32,477 bases of DNA from Alphaproteobacteria bacterium (GCA_029979185.1 JAPOIA010000002.1:12460-44936), one strand, 5' to 3'. Shown: positions 8,988 through 17,066, counted from the stretch's first letter. Numbers and translations are program-made. The notes: a model not told the origin generated them from the sequence alone.

Positions 8988-9965
8988 TCAATTCATGGAC
9001 TGAACGATTTTCTGCACGATGCGTTGCGGCGTCGGCAGGACGATATCTTCGAGGTTGTCCGCTGCGGGGAGCGGAATATGCGGTGTGGTGATGCGAACGA
9101 TCGGTCCGTCGAGGTCGTAGAAGCATTCGTCCGCAGCGATGGATGCGATCTCGGCGCCCCAGCCGCACAGGCGCGGATTTTCTTCCACTGTGAACAGGCG
9201 TCCCGTACGCGATACGGAACCGAGGATGGTTTGGGTATCGAGCGGCACCAGCGAGCGTACATCGATCACTTCGCAGTCGATACCGTGATCGCGCGCCAGA
9301 ATGTCGGCCGCTTCCAGGGCGCGCGGCACCATCAATGCCAGGGCGATGATGGTGGCGTCCTTGCCGGCGCGCAGGATTTTCGCGGTACCGAGCGTATCGA
9401 GGATTTCGCCATCCGGTACTTCGCCCTTCACGGCATACAGCGACTTGTGCTCGAAGAAGATCACCGGGTCGGGATCGCGCACGGAAGCCGCCAGCAGGCC
9501 GATCACGTCGGCGGGGCTTGAGGGAGCCACGACTTTCAGGCCGGGGATCATCATCGCCCAGTTTTCGACCGACTGGGAATGCTGGGCTCCAAAGCGCGAG
9601 CCTGCGCCGTTGCCGGTACGCACCACCAGCGGGCATTTGGTCTGGCCGTTCGACATGTACCGGCTCTTGGGAAATTCGTTGGCGATGAAATCGAAGCAGA
9701 CAGCGAGAAAGTCCGAGAACATGATTTCGGCGATGGGCTTGAGGCCGGTCATCGCCGCGCCCATGGCGGCGCCCAGGATCGCCTGTTCGGAAATCGGCGT
9801 ATCGCGCACGCGCAGGGGACCGAATTCATCGTAGAGGCCGACCGTCGCCTTGAACACGCCGCCGGCCTTGGCAACGTCCTCGCCGAGGAACACGACGTTT
9901 TCGTCGCGCCGCATTTCCTGGGCAATGCCGCGGGCCACCGCTTCGCGATAGGTTAGTTCGGCCAC
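8988..9965 (-). CDS. 2-oxoacid dehydrogenase E1 component, beta subunit
   Basis: Beta subunit of the thiamine-diphosphate E1 heterotetramer (pyruvate, acetoin or branched-chain oxoacid type). The ORF track begins at 10376, but the first 137 residues overlap E1-alpha and look non-coding. A GTG at 9965 preceded by GGAGGA gives 325 residues, the normal E1-beta length, beginning VAELTYREAVARG. Seen: FLGEDVAKAGGVFKATVGL (N-terminal pyrimidine-binding domain), RVRDTPISEQAILG, and the C-terminal transketolase-C domain with VIDVRSLVPLDTQTI and FTVEENP. It is paired with the E1-alpha gene 131 bp upstream, an unusually wide gap for this operon, and lies 38 bp before the aldehyde dehydrogenase gene. Confidence 0.92.
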   Translation of the reverse strand: MAELTYREAVARGIAQEMRRDENVVFLGEDVAKAGGVFKATVGLYDEFGPLRVRDTPISEQAILGAAMGAAMTGLKPIAEIMFSDFLAVCFDFIANEFPKSRYMSNGQTKCPLVVRTGNGAGSRFGAQHSQSVENWAMMIPGLKVVAPSSPADVIGLLAASVRDPDPVIFFEHKSLYAVKGEVPDGEILDTLGTAKILRAGKDATIIALALMVPRALEAADILARDHGIDCEVIDVRSLVPLDTQTILGSVSRTGRLFTVEENPRLCGWGAEIASIAADECFYDLDGPIVRITTPHIPLPAADNLEDIVLPTPQRIVQKIVQSMN

Positions 9966-10056
9966 CTGGGTTCCTCCACAATCAATATCGCATTCCGGAA
10001 AATCGCGTACCCTTAGCAGGGAAATTTGCCGCGCTCCATTTCCGACAGTCCAAATG

Positions 10057-10084
10057 TCCCGGATTGCGCCATGCGTTTCCGGGA
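10057..10084. other. Possible intercistronic hairpin between E1-alpha and E1-beta
   Basis: A 7-bp perfect inverted repeat (TCCCGGA at 10057-10063, TCCGGGA at 10078-10084) with a 14-nt loop. It lies in the 131-bp gap between the E1-alpha and E1-beta genes. It could be an RNA processing or stability element or a weak attenuator. There is no T-run, so a true terminator is not supported. Confidence 0.3.
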
Positions 10085-10096
10085 TGACACTTCTGT

Positions 10097-11179
10097 TCAG
10101 TTCCGCCAGGCCCAGCCGCCGTCGGCGTAGACATCCGTGGTCATGATTTCCTCCGGCGGCAGGGGCGCAGCCTTGCAGTTTTCCACCGCCTGATCGAGTT
10201 CCTCGTCGATGGCCTTTTCTATCTTCTTTATCTGCGCTTCCTTGATGCCGAATTCGGCAAGCCGTTCGCGGTAGATTTTCACCGGATCGCGTTTTAGCCA
10301 TTCCTCCAGTTCGCCCTTGGGCCGGTAGGCGCCTGGGTCGGCGCGCGAATGGCCGGAGTGGCGATAGGTCTTGCATTCGATGAGCGAGGGGCCGCCGCCG
10401 GAGCGGGCCTTTTCCAGTGCTTCCTGCGCGACACGATAGACCGCATCGGCGTCGTTGCCGTCGACAATGATCTTCGGCAGTCCATAGGCCGGTGCGCGGT
10501 CGGCGGCTGGATGTTCGACAGCCGTCACATCGCCAATCGGGGTATATTCCATATACAGGTTGTTTTCGCAGACGAAGACAACCGGAAGGTTCCAGATCTT
10601 GGCGAAATTCAGCGCTTCGTGGAATGCGCCAATGTTCGTGGTGCCGTCACCGAAGAAGCAGACCGACACATCGTCATGGCCGAGATATTGCGCCCGCCAG
10701 GCCGCGCCGCAGGCAATCGGCAGATGTGCGCCGATGATGGCGTAGGAGCCCATCACGCCATGTTCTTCCGATGTCAGGTGCATGGAGCCGCCCTTGCCGC
10801 GCATCAGGCCGTTGTCGCGCTGCATCAGTTCGCCGAGCATCTTTTCCATCGGCACGCCGCGGGCCAGCGTATGGGCATGGCCACGATAGGTGCAGAAGGA
10901 CTTGTCGCCCGGTTTCATGGCTCCTGCGAACCCGGCGGCAATGGCTTCCTGTCCGAGAGACAGATGGCTGGTGCCCTTGACGAGATTCTGCAGGAAGAGG
11001 TCGTAGGCTTTTTTCTCGCAGACGCGGATCTCGTATTGCAACCGGTACAGTTCCAGCCGGGTATCGGCGCCGATGTCGTCGTTGACGCCGGCGCGCTTGC
11101 CCGCAGCTGCGGATTTTGCAGCCGATGGCTTCTTTGCAGGTGCGGCTTTCCTTGCACGCGCGGCAGCGGGCTTTTTCAT
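10097..11179 (-). CDS. 2-oxoacid dehydrogenase E1 component, alpha subunit
   Basis: Alpha subunit of the ThDP-dependent E1 enzyme. Seen: the ThDP/Mg motif starting GDGTTNIGAFHEAL (177-190) and ending with NN at 206-207; SHLSLGQEAIAAG (71-83); the RGKGGSMH loop (127-134); and the phosphorylation-loop-like stretch YRHSGHSRADPGAYRP. The catalytic core begins near residue 35. Before it is a Lys/Ala/Pro-rich, probably disordered tail (MKKPAAARARKAAPAKK and on to about residue 31). Alphaproteobacterial PdhA proteins can carry similar tails, so this has precedent. The total length is 360. It is 28 bp after the M24-type hydrolase and drives the same operon as E1-beta, E2 and the semialdehyde dehydrogenase. 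Pyruvate, acetoin and other 2-oxoacids cannot be told apart here. Confidence 0.93.
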   Translation of the reverse strand: MKKPAAARARKAAPAKKPSAAKSAAAGKRAGVNDDIGADTRLELYRLQYEIRVCEKKAYDLFLQNLVKGTSHLSLGQEAIAAGFAGAMKPGDKSFCTYRGHAHTLARGVPMEKMLGELMQRDNGLMRGKGGSMHLTSEEHGVMGSYAIIGAHLPIACGAAWRAQYLGHDDVSVCFFGDGTTNIGAFHEALNFAKIWNLPVVFVCENNLYMEYTPIGDVTAVEHPAADRAPAYGLPKIIVDGNDADAVYRVAQEALEKARSGGGPSLIECKTYRHSGHSRADPGAYRPKGELEEWLKRDPVKIYRERLAEFGIKEAQIKKIEKAIDEELDQAVENCKAAPLPPEEIMTTDVYADGGWAWRN

Positions 11180-11207
11180 CCGGGCGCTTCCCTTTGTTTC
11201 AGGCCGT

Positions 11208-12512
11208 TCAGTAGCGGTTGGCGATCGGCAGTTCTTCCGCCGGGAACAGGCTGATAACCTGACAGCCCTTGTCTGTCACGACAACCTCTTCCTCGATGCG
11301 TGCGGCGGAGAACCCGTCCGCTGCCGGGCAATAGGTTTCCAGCGCGAAGACCATGCCGGTCTTGATTTCCATCGGATTTTCGAGGGAGACCAGGCGCGAG
11401 ATGATCGGCCGCTCGTGCAGGGCAAGGCCAAGACCGTGGCCGAACTGCAGGCCGAAGGCAGCCAGTTCGTTCGGGAAGCCGAATTTCTCCGCCTTCGGCC
11501 ATACCTTGGCGACCGTGTCGGTGGAAACGCCGGGCTTGATCAGCGCGATGGCGTCATCCAGCCATTCGCGGCACTTCTTGTAGGCGTCGCGCTGTACATG
11601 GTTGGCGCGGCCGATATTGAAGGTGCGGTAGTAGCAGGTGCGATAGCCCTGGTAGCTTTGCAGAATGTCGAAGAAAGCCTGATCGCCGGGGCGGAAATAG
11701 CGATCTGTGAAGTTGTGCGGATGCGGGTTGCAGCGCTCGCCGGAAATGGCGTTGATCGCTTCCACGTCGTCCGAGCCCATTTCGTAGAGCATCTTGTTGG
11801 CGAGGGCGACAATGTCGTTTTCGCGCACGCCCGGTTTCAGCTCCTCGTAGATCATGTGATAGACGCCATCGACCATGGAGGCTGCCTGGTTGAGCAGCAT
11901 GATCTCGTCGATGTTCTTGATCTCTCGCGCGTCGAGCATGACCTGCTGGCCGTCGACCACGTTCATGCCGGCCTTCTGCAGTTCGAAGAACATGGCGGTT
12001 TCGGCAACGTCGACACCGACCTTCAAGTCGGAGACGCCGGCCTGCTTCAGAAGGTCCATCACTTCTTCGGCGTGATATTTCATCAGTCCGACGGAGGGTG
12101 GGACAGTGCCGCGCATGCCCAGCATGCCGGCGCGGCAATTGTCGGGGGCCAGCCAGTCGCTGTAGAGTTTGTGGTGGACGGCGGCGGAACCGAAATCCCA
12201 CAGGATCGGCTCGTTGTCGCCGGCCAGAAGCGCAAAGCGGCAGAACTTGTCGCGCTCCCATTCGCCGATCTTGGTGCCGGTGACGTAGCGGATGTTGTTG
12301 ACGTCGAACAGCAGCAGCGCGCCGCAGTCGGAGTTCTTAAGAGCCTGGCGGGCGCGGGCGAGGCGGTAGGTGCGCAGGCGGTCGTGGTCGACCCGGCGCT
12401 CAAAATCCACGGCCATGTGGCCCGGTGCGCCAATCGGGCGGTTCCAGTGCCAGTGCGGATCGATTTCGCCGGGTTTCACGATATTCGGCCGCAGTGCGTT
12501 TCCTGGATTCAT
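11208..12512 (-). CDS. M24-family hydrolase, creatinase/Xaa-Pro-peptidase/DddP-like, with one altered metal ligand
   Basis: Pita-bread-fold protein of 434 residues from the ATG at 12512, which has GAGGAA 7 nt upstream; the track's 40 extra N-terminal residues are in the promoter region. It has a creatinase N-terminal domain (about 40-180, including CGALLLFDVNNIRYVTG) and an M24 domain. By motif alignment to PepP-type metallopeptidases the first Asp (FFDIL), the His (GHGLG), and both Glu (FALET, RIEEE) are kept, but the second Asp is Cys in GYRTCYYRT. The overall layout resembles the DMSP lyase DddP group as I recall it, though the DddP-specific second Asp pair is missing. It is the first gene of the LacI-linked operon; hydrolysis of a C-N bond is a family-based guess. 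Confidence 0.85.
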   Translation of the reverse strand: MNPGNALRPNIVKPGEIDPHWHWNRPIGAPGHMAVDFERRVDHDRLRTYRLARARQALKNSDCGALLLFDVNNIRYVTGTKIGEWERDKFCRFALLAGDNEPILWDFGSAAVHHKLYSDWLAPDNCRAGMLGMRGTVPPSVGLMKYHAEEVMDLLKQAGVSDLKVGVDVAETAMFFELQKAGMNVVDGQQVMLDAREIKNIDEIMLLNQAASMVDGVYHMIYEELKPGVRENDIVALANKMLYEMGSDDVEAINAISGERCNPHPHNFTDRYFRPGDQAFFDILQSYQGYRTCYYRTFNIGRANHVQRDAYKKCREWLDDAIALIKPGVSTDTVAKVWPKAEKFGFPNELAAFGLQFGHGLGLALHERPIISRLVSLENPMEIKTGMVFALETYCPAADGFSAARIEEEVVVTDKGCQVISLFPAEELPIANRY

Positions 12513-12734
12513 TGTTGTTTCCTCGCGGTTCTCATATGCTGCAAGCATCCGGTCACGTAACCGGCTTGTATCCGGTTTGGGGCCGCCATGCGTGGCCGGA
12601 TTGCAGTTTGCGGCCCCGCCGCAATACCACATACTTGCCTCGCCAGCGATTTAATGCAATCGATTGCACGTTGATGGAGAGCATGTAATTCGGCGCTGGC
12701 GGTTGAGTCAAGCGCTGTTGCGGGAAAGGGAGCG
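12513..12734. promoter_or_regulatory. Divergent promoter/operator region of the LacI regulon
   Basis: 222 bp between the start codons of the M24 hydrolase operon (leftward) and the lacI-family gene (rightward). It must contain both promoters. The only clear element is the palindrome at 12655-12668. It also holds both ribosome binding sites: GAGGAA before 12512 and AAAGGGA before 12735. Confidence 0.75.
12655..12668. promoter_or_regulatory. Perfect 14-bp palindrome, probable LacI-family operator
   Basis: TGCAATCGATTGCA is a perfect palindrome with a central CG, the usual architecture of LacI/GalR-family operators. It lies in the divergent promoter region, 66 bp before the lacI-family start and 143 bp before the leftward operon. 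This position suits autoregulation plus control of the catabolic operon. No second copy was noticed elsewhere in the window, although I could only scan by eye. Confidence 0.85.
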
Positions 12735-13868
12735 ATGACAGGCGGTAAACCAGAAACCGGCAAGACCGGCAGCGCTGCAGGCGCTTCGCGAAGGGCGACT
12801 CTGAAGGATGTGGCGCGGGCCGTGGGCGTTCATGTTTCGACTGTGTCGCGGGCGTTGAACCCGGCTACCCGTCACCTGATTACCGAGGAAATTGCCACGC
12901 GCGTGCTTGAGGTCAGCCGCGAGCTCAACTACCGGCCCAATCCGGCGGCCTACAGCCTGCGGACCAATCGCAGCCATACGATCGGCATCGTGGTACCCGA
13001 TATCACCAATTCCATCTTTCCACCGATGATCCGCGGCGTGGAGGATGTGCTCGCGCCGCATGGCTATGCCGCGCTGGTCGTCAATACCGATCTCAACCGT
13101 GAGCGCGAGGCCGCCGCGATCAGCACCTTGTCTGCGCGCGGGGTGGACGCCATGGTGGTGGCCAGCGCCGAGCGCGAGGATGCAGAACTTTCCGCTTTGG
13201 CGAAACAGGGCACGCCTGTCGTAACCATCAACCGGCGCACGGACGATGCGTCGGTTTCTTCTGTCATCAGCGACGAGATCGAGGGTGTCCGGCTGATGCT
13301 CGCGCACCTGGTCGAGCTGGGTCACCGCCGCATTGCGACCATTGCCGGCAACCAGAACCTGTCCACGGGCCAGCGCCGCTACGACGCATTTCTGCGCAAT
13401 ACTCTGGCCATGGGCCTGCATATCGGTCCGGAACAGGTAGGGTTTGCCAATGCCTTCAACGAGGCGGAGGGGCGCCGCTGCATGGAGGAACTACTGGCCC
13501 GGGGCAGCGGCTCTACGGCGGTTCTGTGCGCCAACGACCGGCTGGCAATCGGTGCGATATCGGCCCTGCGCGGCCGCGGACTATCGTGCCCGGGAGATGT
13601 TTCGGTGACGGGCTTCAACGACATGGCCATGGTCGATTGTATCGATCCGCCGCTGACCACGATCCGCATCCCTCATTACGGAATTGGCCAGGCCGCGGCG
13701 CAATTCCTGTTGCAGCGGCTGAACGAGACGGATGGCGGGCCGGCGCCGCTGCATCAGGTGCTGCCTGTGGAGCTGATCGTACGTGCTTCCACCGCAGCGC
13801 CGCGCAAGGGTAGCGCCGAGGGGCCATCCGGCGATCCGGCTGTATCCCATATGCGGATTGTGCGTTAG
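12735..13868 (+). CDS. LacI/GalR-family transcriptional regulator
   Basis: DNA-binding regulator of 377 residues with an N-terminal LacI helix-turn-helix (ATLKDVARAVGVHVSTVSRA at about 25-44, then the hinge region LNYRPNPAAYSLRT) and a periplasmic-binding-protein-like effector domain (IGIVVPDITNSIFPPMIRG onwards; STAVLCANDRLAIGA; VTGFNDMAMVDCIDPPLTTI). It has a roughly 25-residue polar N-terminal extension and a C-terminal tail beyond the usual end. The ATG is preceded by AAAGGGAGCG. It is transcribed away from the six-gene catabolic operon and towards the second M24 protein and the amidase (49 bp gap), so it most likely represses both units until a pathway substrate or intermediate binds. 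The effector is unknown. Confidence 0.93.
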   Translation: MTGGKPETGKTGSAAGASRRATLKDVARAVGVHVSTVSRALNPATRHLITEEIATRVLEVSRELNYRPNPAAYSLRTNRSHTIGIVVPDITNSIFPPMIRGVEDVLAPHGYAALVVNTDLNREREAAAISTLSARGVDAMVVASAEREDAELSALAKQGTPVVTINRRTDDASVSSVISDEIEGVRLMLAHLVELGHRRIATIAGNQNLSTGQRRYDAFLRNTLAMGLHIGPEQVGFANAFNEAEGRRCMEELLARGSGSTAVLCANDRLAIGAISALRGRGLSCPGDVSVTGFNDMAMVDCIDPPLTTIRIPHYGIGQAAAQFLLQRLNETDGGPAPLHQVLPVELIVRASTAAPRKGSAEGPSGDPAVSHMRIVR

Positions 13869-13917
13869 GCTTGGCGTCCGACGAATGTAGCCATAAGAAA
13901 GTTTGCGGGAGAACATC

Positions 13918-15096
13918 ATGGCCCCTGTGCTGCCGGAGCGCTTGCGACCCCTTCTGGATGCGGAATATCCGCGATTTTCCGATGCAGAGATTGCGCGCCG
14001 CCGCAAGGCCATGGCCGATGTCATGGTTGCCAACGGAATCGACCATCTGGTGTTTTATGGCGCAAGCTGGACCGGCTCCGCGGTTCAGTGGCTGACCCAG
14101 TGGCCGGTGACGACGGAATGCGCAGGCGTCTTCACCCCAGGCCAGCGCGACCGGATGTTCATCCACTATTACAACCACCTGCCGTTGGCCCGCCGGCTGG
14201 CGCGCGAGGCCGATGTCGATTGGGGCGGCCCCTCGACGCTTGGCAATGTTGCGGCGGAACTCAAGGCGCGCGGGGCGCGTGGCGGGCGTATCGGGCTGAT
14301 TGGTCCGCTGGGCCATGAAGGCCACGCCATCCTGAAAAAGGCTTTCGGCAAGATTGTCAGCCTGGGGCGTGAATATGTGCAGTTGCGCAAGGTGAAATCG
14401 GCGGAGGAACTGGACTGGTTCCGAATCGGCGCATGGATGAGCGATTGCGGCATGCAGGCCATGGCCGACCATGCCAAGCCGGGCGTGACCGAGCATGAGC
14501 TGGCCAATGAGATCGAGCGCGCTTACGTGGGCAACGGCGGGCAGACGGTAATCCATTTCATCGGTTCCACGTCCATGGCCGAACCGTCAATCCCTGCGCC
14601 GGCGCAATATACCTCCTCGCGCAAATTGCAGATGGGCGACATCGTCTTTGCCGAAATCAGTGCGCATTACTATGGCCATTCCGGCCAGGTCCTGCGCTCC
14701 TATGCGGTAGGCGGCGAACCGTCTCCGCTTTATCGCAACATGCATGCGGCAGCCGATGCTGCCTATGACGCCATCGTAGGCGTACTCAAGGCCGGCGCAA
14801 CGGCGCGCCAGGTGTTTGAGGCATCGCGGGTGATCGAGGATGCCGGGTTCGAGACGGTGGACGATGTTCTGCACGGCTATGGCGGGGGCTATTTCCCGCC
14901 AGTCATCGGCTCGACCACGCGCGAGAACCCGCACAATCGGGACGAACAATTCGCCGCCGGCCAGCTGGTCGTGGTGCAGCCGAATGTCGTTACATCGGAC
15001 GGGCGCGCCGGCGTGCAAACCGGCGAGATGCTGCTGATAACGGAAACAGGCGTCGAGCGTATGCACGACCTGCCGCGCGGGTTTACGGTGGTGTGA
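13918..15096 (+). CDS. M24-family (creatinase-like) protein lacking all five canonical metal ligands
   Basis: Pita-bread-fold protein of 392 residues. The ATG at 13918 with GGGAGA upstream is preferred over the track's TTG at 13903. An N-terminal creatinase-type domain (about 1-165) is followed by the M24 domain. Aligned by motif to PepP-type enzymes, the five metal ligands are all changed: Asp to Glu and Asp to Gln in the stretch AEISAHYYGHSGQ, His to Tyr in HGYGGGY, Glu to Gln in VVVQPN, and Glu to Gly in GVQTGEML. It is therefore probably a metal-free hydrolase or lyase as in creatinase, or a non-catalytic partner. It is encoded 49 bp after lacI and 3 bp before an isochorismatase-like amidase, which suggests a shared step. 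Confidence 0.85.
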   Translation: MAPVLPERLRPLLDAEYPRFSDAEIARRRKAMADVMVANGIDHLVFYGASWTGSAVQWLTQWPVTTECAGVFTPGQRDRMFIHYYNHLPLARRLAREADVDWGGPSTLGNVAAELKARGARGGRIGLIGPLGHEGHAILKKAFGKIVSLGREYVQLRKVKSAEELDWFRIGAWMSDCGMQAMADHAKPGVTEHELANEIERAYVGNGGQTVIHFIGSTSMAEPSIPAPAQYTSSRKLQMGDIVFAEISAHYYGHSGQVLRSYAVGGEPSPLYRNMHAAADAAYDAIVGVLKAGATARQVFEASRVIEDAGFETVDDVLHGYGGGYFPPVIGSTTRENPHNRDEQFAAGQLVVVQPNVVTSDGRAGVQTGEMLLITETGVERMHDLPRGFTVV

Positions 15097-15099
15097 TCC

Positions 15100-15780
15100 A
15101 TGCACAAACTTGGCGTCAGGCAGGTGATTGTCGATCGGGTCATGGCGCGGCGCGGGCGCTATCATATCTTCGACAGCTTCGATCCGGCGCGGACGGCGCT
15201 GCTGGTCATCGACATGCAGGATACGTTCTGCGCGCCGGGCAGCCCGGCGGAAGTGGCTGTCTCCCGCTCGATCGTCGAGCCGATCAACCGGCTTGCCCGC
15301 GCCTTGCGGTCGCGCGGCGCAAAGGTCGTCTGGATATTGCATGCGAACATGCGCCATGGCGAGAAAAGCGACTGGGAGATGTTCTTCAACCATATCGTCG
15401 CAGACGATGTGCGCCTGAGAACAATCGACTCGCTTCTGCCGGGGCGCCAGTCCGTTTGGTCCGGTCTCGAACAGGCCAATGATGACCTGACGGTGTTCAA
15501 GAACCGGTACAGCGCGCTCATCCACGGCTCGTCGCAACTGGAGCCGTTGATGCGCAACCTCGGTATCGACACGTTGCTCATCGCCGGCACCAAGACCAAT
15601 GTCTGCTGCGAGGCGACGGCGCGCGATGCGATGATGCTGGATTTTCGCACCGTAATCGTCTCCGATTGCTGCGCGGCATTGAGCGACGAGGAACACCGCG
15701 CAACGCTGGAAACCTTCATCCAGCAATTTGGCGACGTGATGAGCACAGATGAAGTGCTGGAGCGGATGCCGGCGATCTGA
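15100..15780 (+). CDS. Isochorismatase-family cysteine hydrolase (amidase-like)
   Basis: Cysteine hydrolase of 226 residues of the type that includes N-carbamoylsarcosine amidase, ureidoacrylate/biuret hydrolases and nicotinamidases. The catalytic triad is visible: D38 in VIDMQDTF, K134 in VFKNRYSAL and C169 in TKTNVCCEATARDA. It starts 3 bp after the stop of the second M24 protein, so the two are almost surely co-translated. Carbamoyl or amide removal following a C-N cleavage by the M24 protein is a reasonable, unproven idea that mirrors the creatinine/N-carbamoylsarcosine type of chemistry. It ends 2 bp before the convergent DUF2254 gene, with no room for a separate terminator. Confidence 0.9.
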   Translation: MHKLGVRQVIVDRVMARRGRYHIFDSFDPARTALLVIDMQDTFCAPGSPAEVAVSRSIVEPINRLARALRSRGAKVVWILHANMRHGEKSDWEMFFNHIVADDVRLRTIDSLLPGRQSVWSGLEQANDDLTVFKNRYSALIHGSSQLEPLMRNLGIDTLLIAGTKTNVCCEATARDAMMLDFRTVIVSDCCAALSDEEHRATLETFIQQFGDVMSTDEVLERMPAI

Positions 15781-15782
15781 GC

Positions 15783-17066
15783 CTAGAGTTCAGCTACCCG
15801 CTGTGCGATGTCCCGCAACCGTTGCTTGTCCGCTTCGAGGGTCAATGCCCCTTCGGCGCGTGCCAGCGCTTCTTTCGATTGCTGTTTCGCGGCGTGGCGG
15901 GCTTCCGCATCGCCCATTTCGCACAGGGCGAGCAGAGCTTTCTGCAGGCGAATCTGCACTTCCACAATCGCTGCTCCGTCACGGGCGATGGGCGTGAAGA
16001 AATCGCTGAACGCATCCTCTGCAGCAATGCGTGGGGCAAACACATTCGTGCAGGCAATGTCCTTGGAATCGCGCTCACGCCCAGGTGCGAGCAGCGGGTG
16101 CAACAGGCGTATGCCGCGGCCGATAACGTCAATGGCGGTGCCGGGATCGTTGATGCCGGGGGATAGGGCGCGCGATGCGATTTCGGCAAGAACACAAAGA
16201 CCGAATCGTGGGTCCTGATTGAAGGAACGCTCCGTGCCGATGGTAAATGCGGTGCGAATTGCCTTTTCCAGCGTCTGTTTGTCTTTGCCCCTGCCTGCGG
16301 CATTCGGCTTCAAGGCGGCCAGCGGCAGGGCCGGATAGGCGAAAGTCCCCGGCAATGCCAGCAAGTAAATATCGACGCCATGCTCGCTTGCGGTTTCCTG
16401 CAGGCTGTTCATGTCGATATAGGCGATATAGCCGGTGGTATCGGGAAATACCCGCTCGCTGTCGCCGGCGTCTTCAAGCATGTCCGGTGTCAGGTGTGCG
16501 CCGCCAAGATAGGGTGTTGCGACATGGATGGAGATCGCCTCGGCGGTGGCGTCTTCGACGCGCTTGGTTGTATCGCCCACCCTACCCAGGTGCGACAGGT
16601 GGTCAATCCATCGCAATATGGCGAATACAACGACGCCAATGACGCCGATCGTCACGACGAACAGGATGAAGCGTCCGCGATCGCTGTAATATCCGGTGTT
16701 CAGCGCCACGATGCCGACAAGGCTATAGAGAAACGTCCCGAGAAATATCGACAGCACGTTTTGCGACGTGGGATCGCGCACCAGAAGCCGCGTGGCGCGC
16801 GGCGTTGCATTGCTGGTCGCTGCGCCGAGCGAGGTCACCATCACGCTGAGCGAAAACGTCGTGACCGCCAGCATGCTGGATGCCAGGATATTGAGTACCT
16901 GAAACACCGCATCGGCGCCGATACTGGCGGATACTTCAACCGGAATGAACGGGTCGAGTTTGACTGCGACAAGGGCGGTGAAGATGCCGAGCACGGCAAA
17001 AAGGGTGGAGCGCACCCACATCTGCTGGCCGAGCTGGCCAAGTATCCAGCGCCATTTCGCTATCAT
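15783..17066 (-). CDS. DUF2254 domain-containing membrane protein
   Basis: Integral inner-membrane protein of 427 residues in the DUF2254 family. Four hydrophobic segments lie in the first 155 residues (about 20-38, 57-79, 105-123 and 131-152), followed by a large soluble C-terminal region containing the conserved-looking SPGINDPGTAIDVIGR stretch and a C-terminal helical tail. Function unknown; the family is widespread in bacteria. There is no clear ribosome binding site before the ATG at 17066. It is downstream of the DUF3297 gene on the same strand with a 139-bp gap and convergent with the amidase, so it is probably unrelated to the catabolic cluster. Confidence 0.85.
   Translation of the reverse strand: MIAKWRWILGQLGQQMWVRSTLFAVLGIFTALVAVKLDPFIPVEVSASIGADAVFQVLNILASSMLAVTTFSLSVMVTSLGAATSNATPRATRLLVRDPTSQNVLSIFLGTFLYSLVGIVALNTGYYSDRGRFILFVVTIGVIGVVVFAILRWIDHLSHLGRVGDTTKRVEDATAEAISIHVATPYLGGAHLTPDMLEDAGDSERVFPDTTGYIAYIDMNSLQETASEHGVDIYLLALPGTFAYPALPLAALKPNAAGRGKDKQTLEKAIRTAFTIGTERSFNQDPRFGLCVLAEIASRALSPGINDPGTAIDVIGRGIRLLHPLLAPGRERDSKDIACTNVFAPRIAAEDAFSDFFTPIARDGAAIVEVQIRLQKALLALCEMGDAEARHAAKQQSKEALARAEGALTLEADKQRLRDIAQRVAEL

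Noticed and set aside
7351-9003. 550-residue plus-strand ORF
   Set aside because: It is the antisense shadow of the aldehyde dehydrogenase and the E2 start; it has no family-like motifs, while the minus strand is clearly coding.
11073-12560. 495-residue plus-strand ORF
   Set aside because: Antisense to the M24 hydrolase, whose conserved motifs are on the minus strand.
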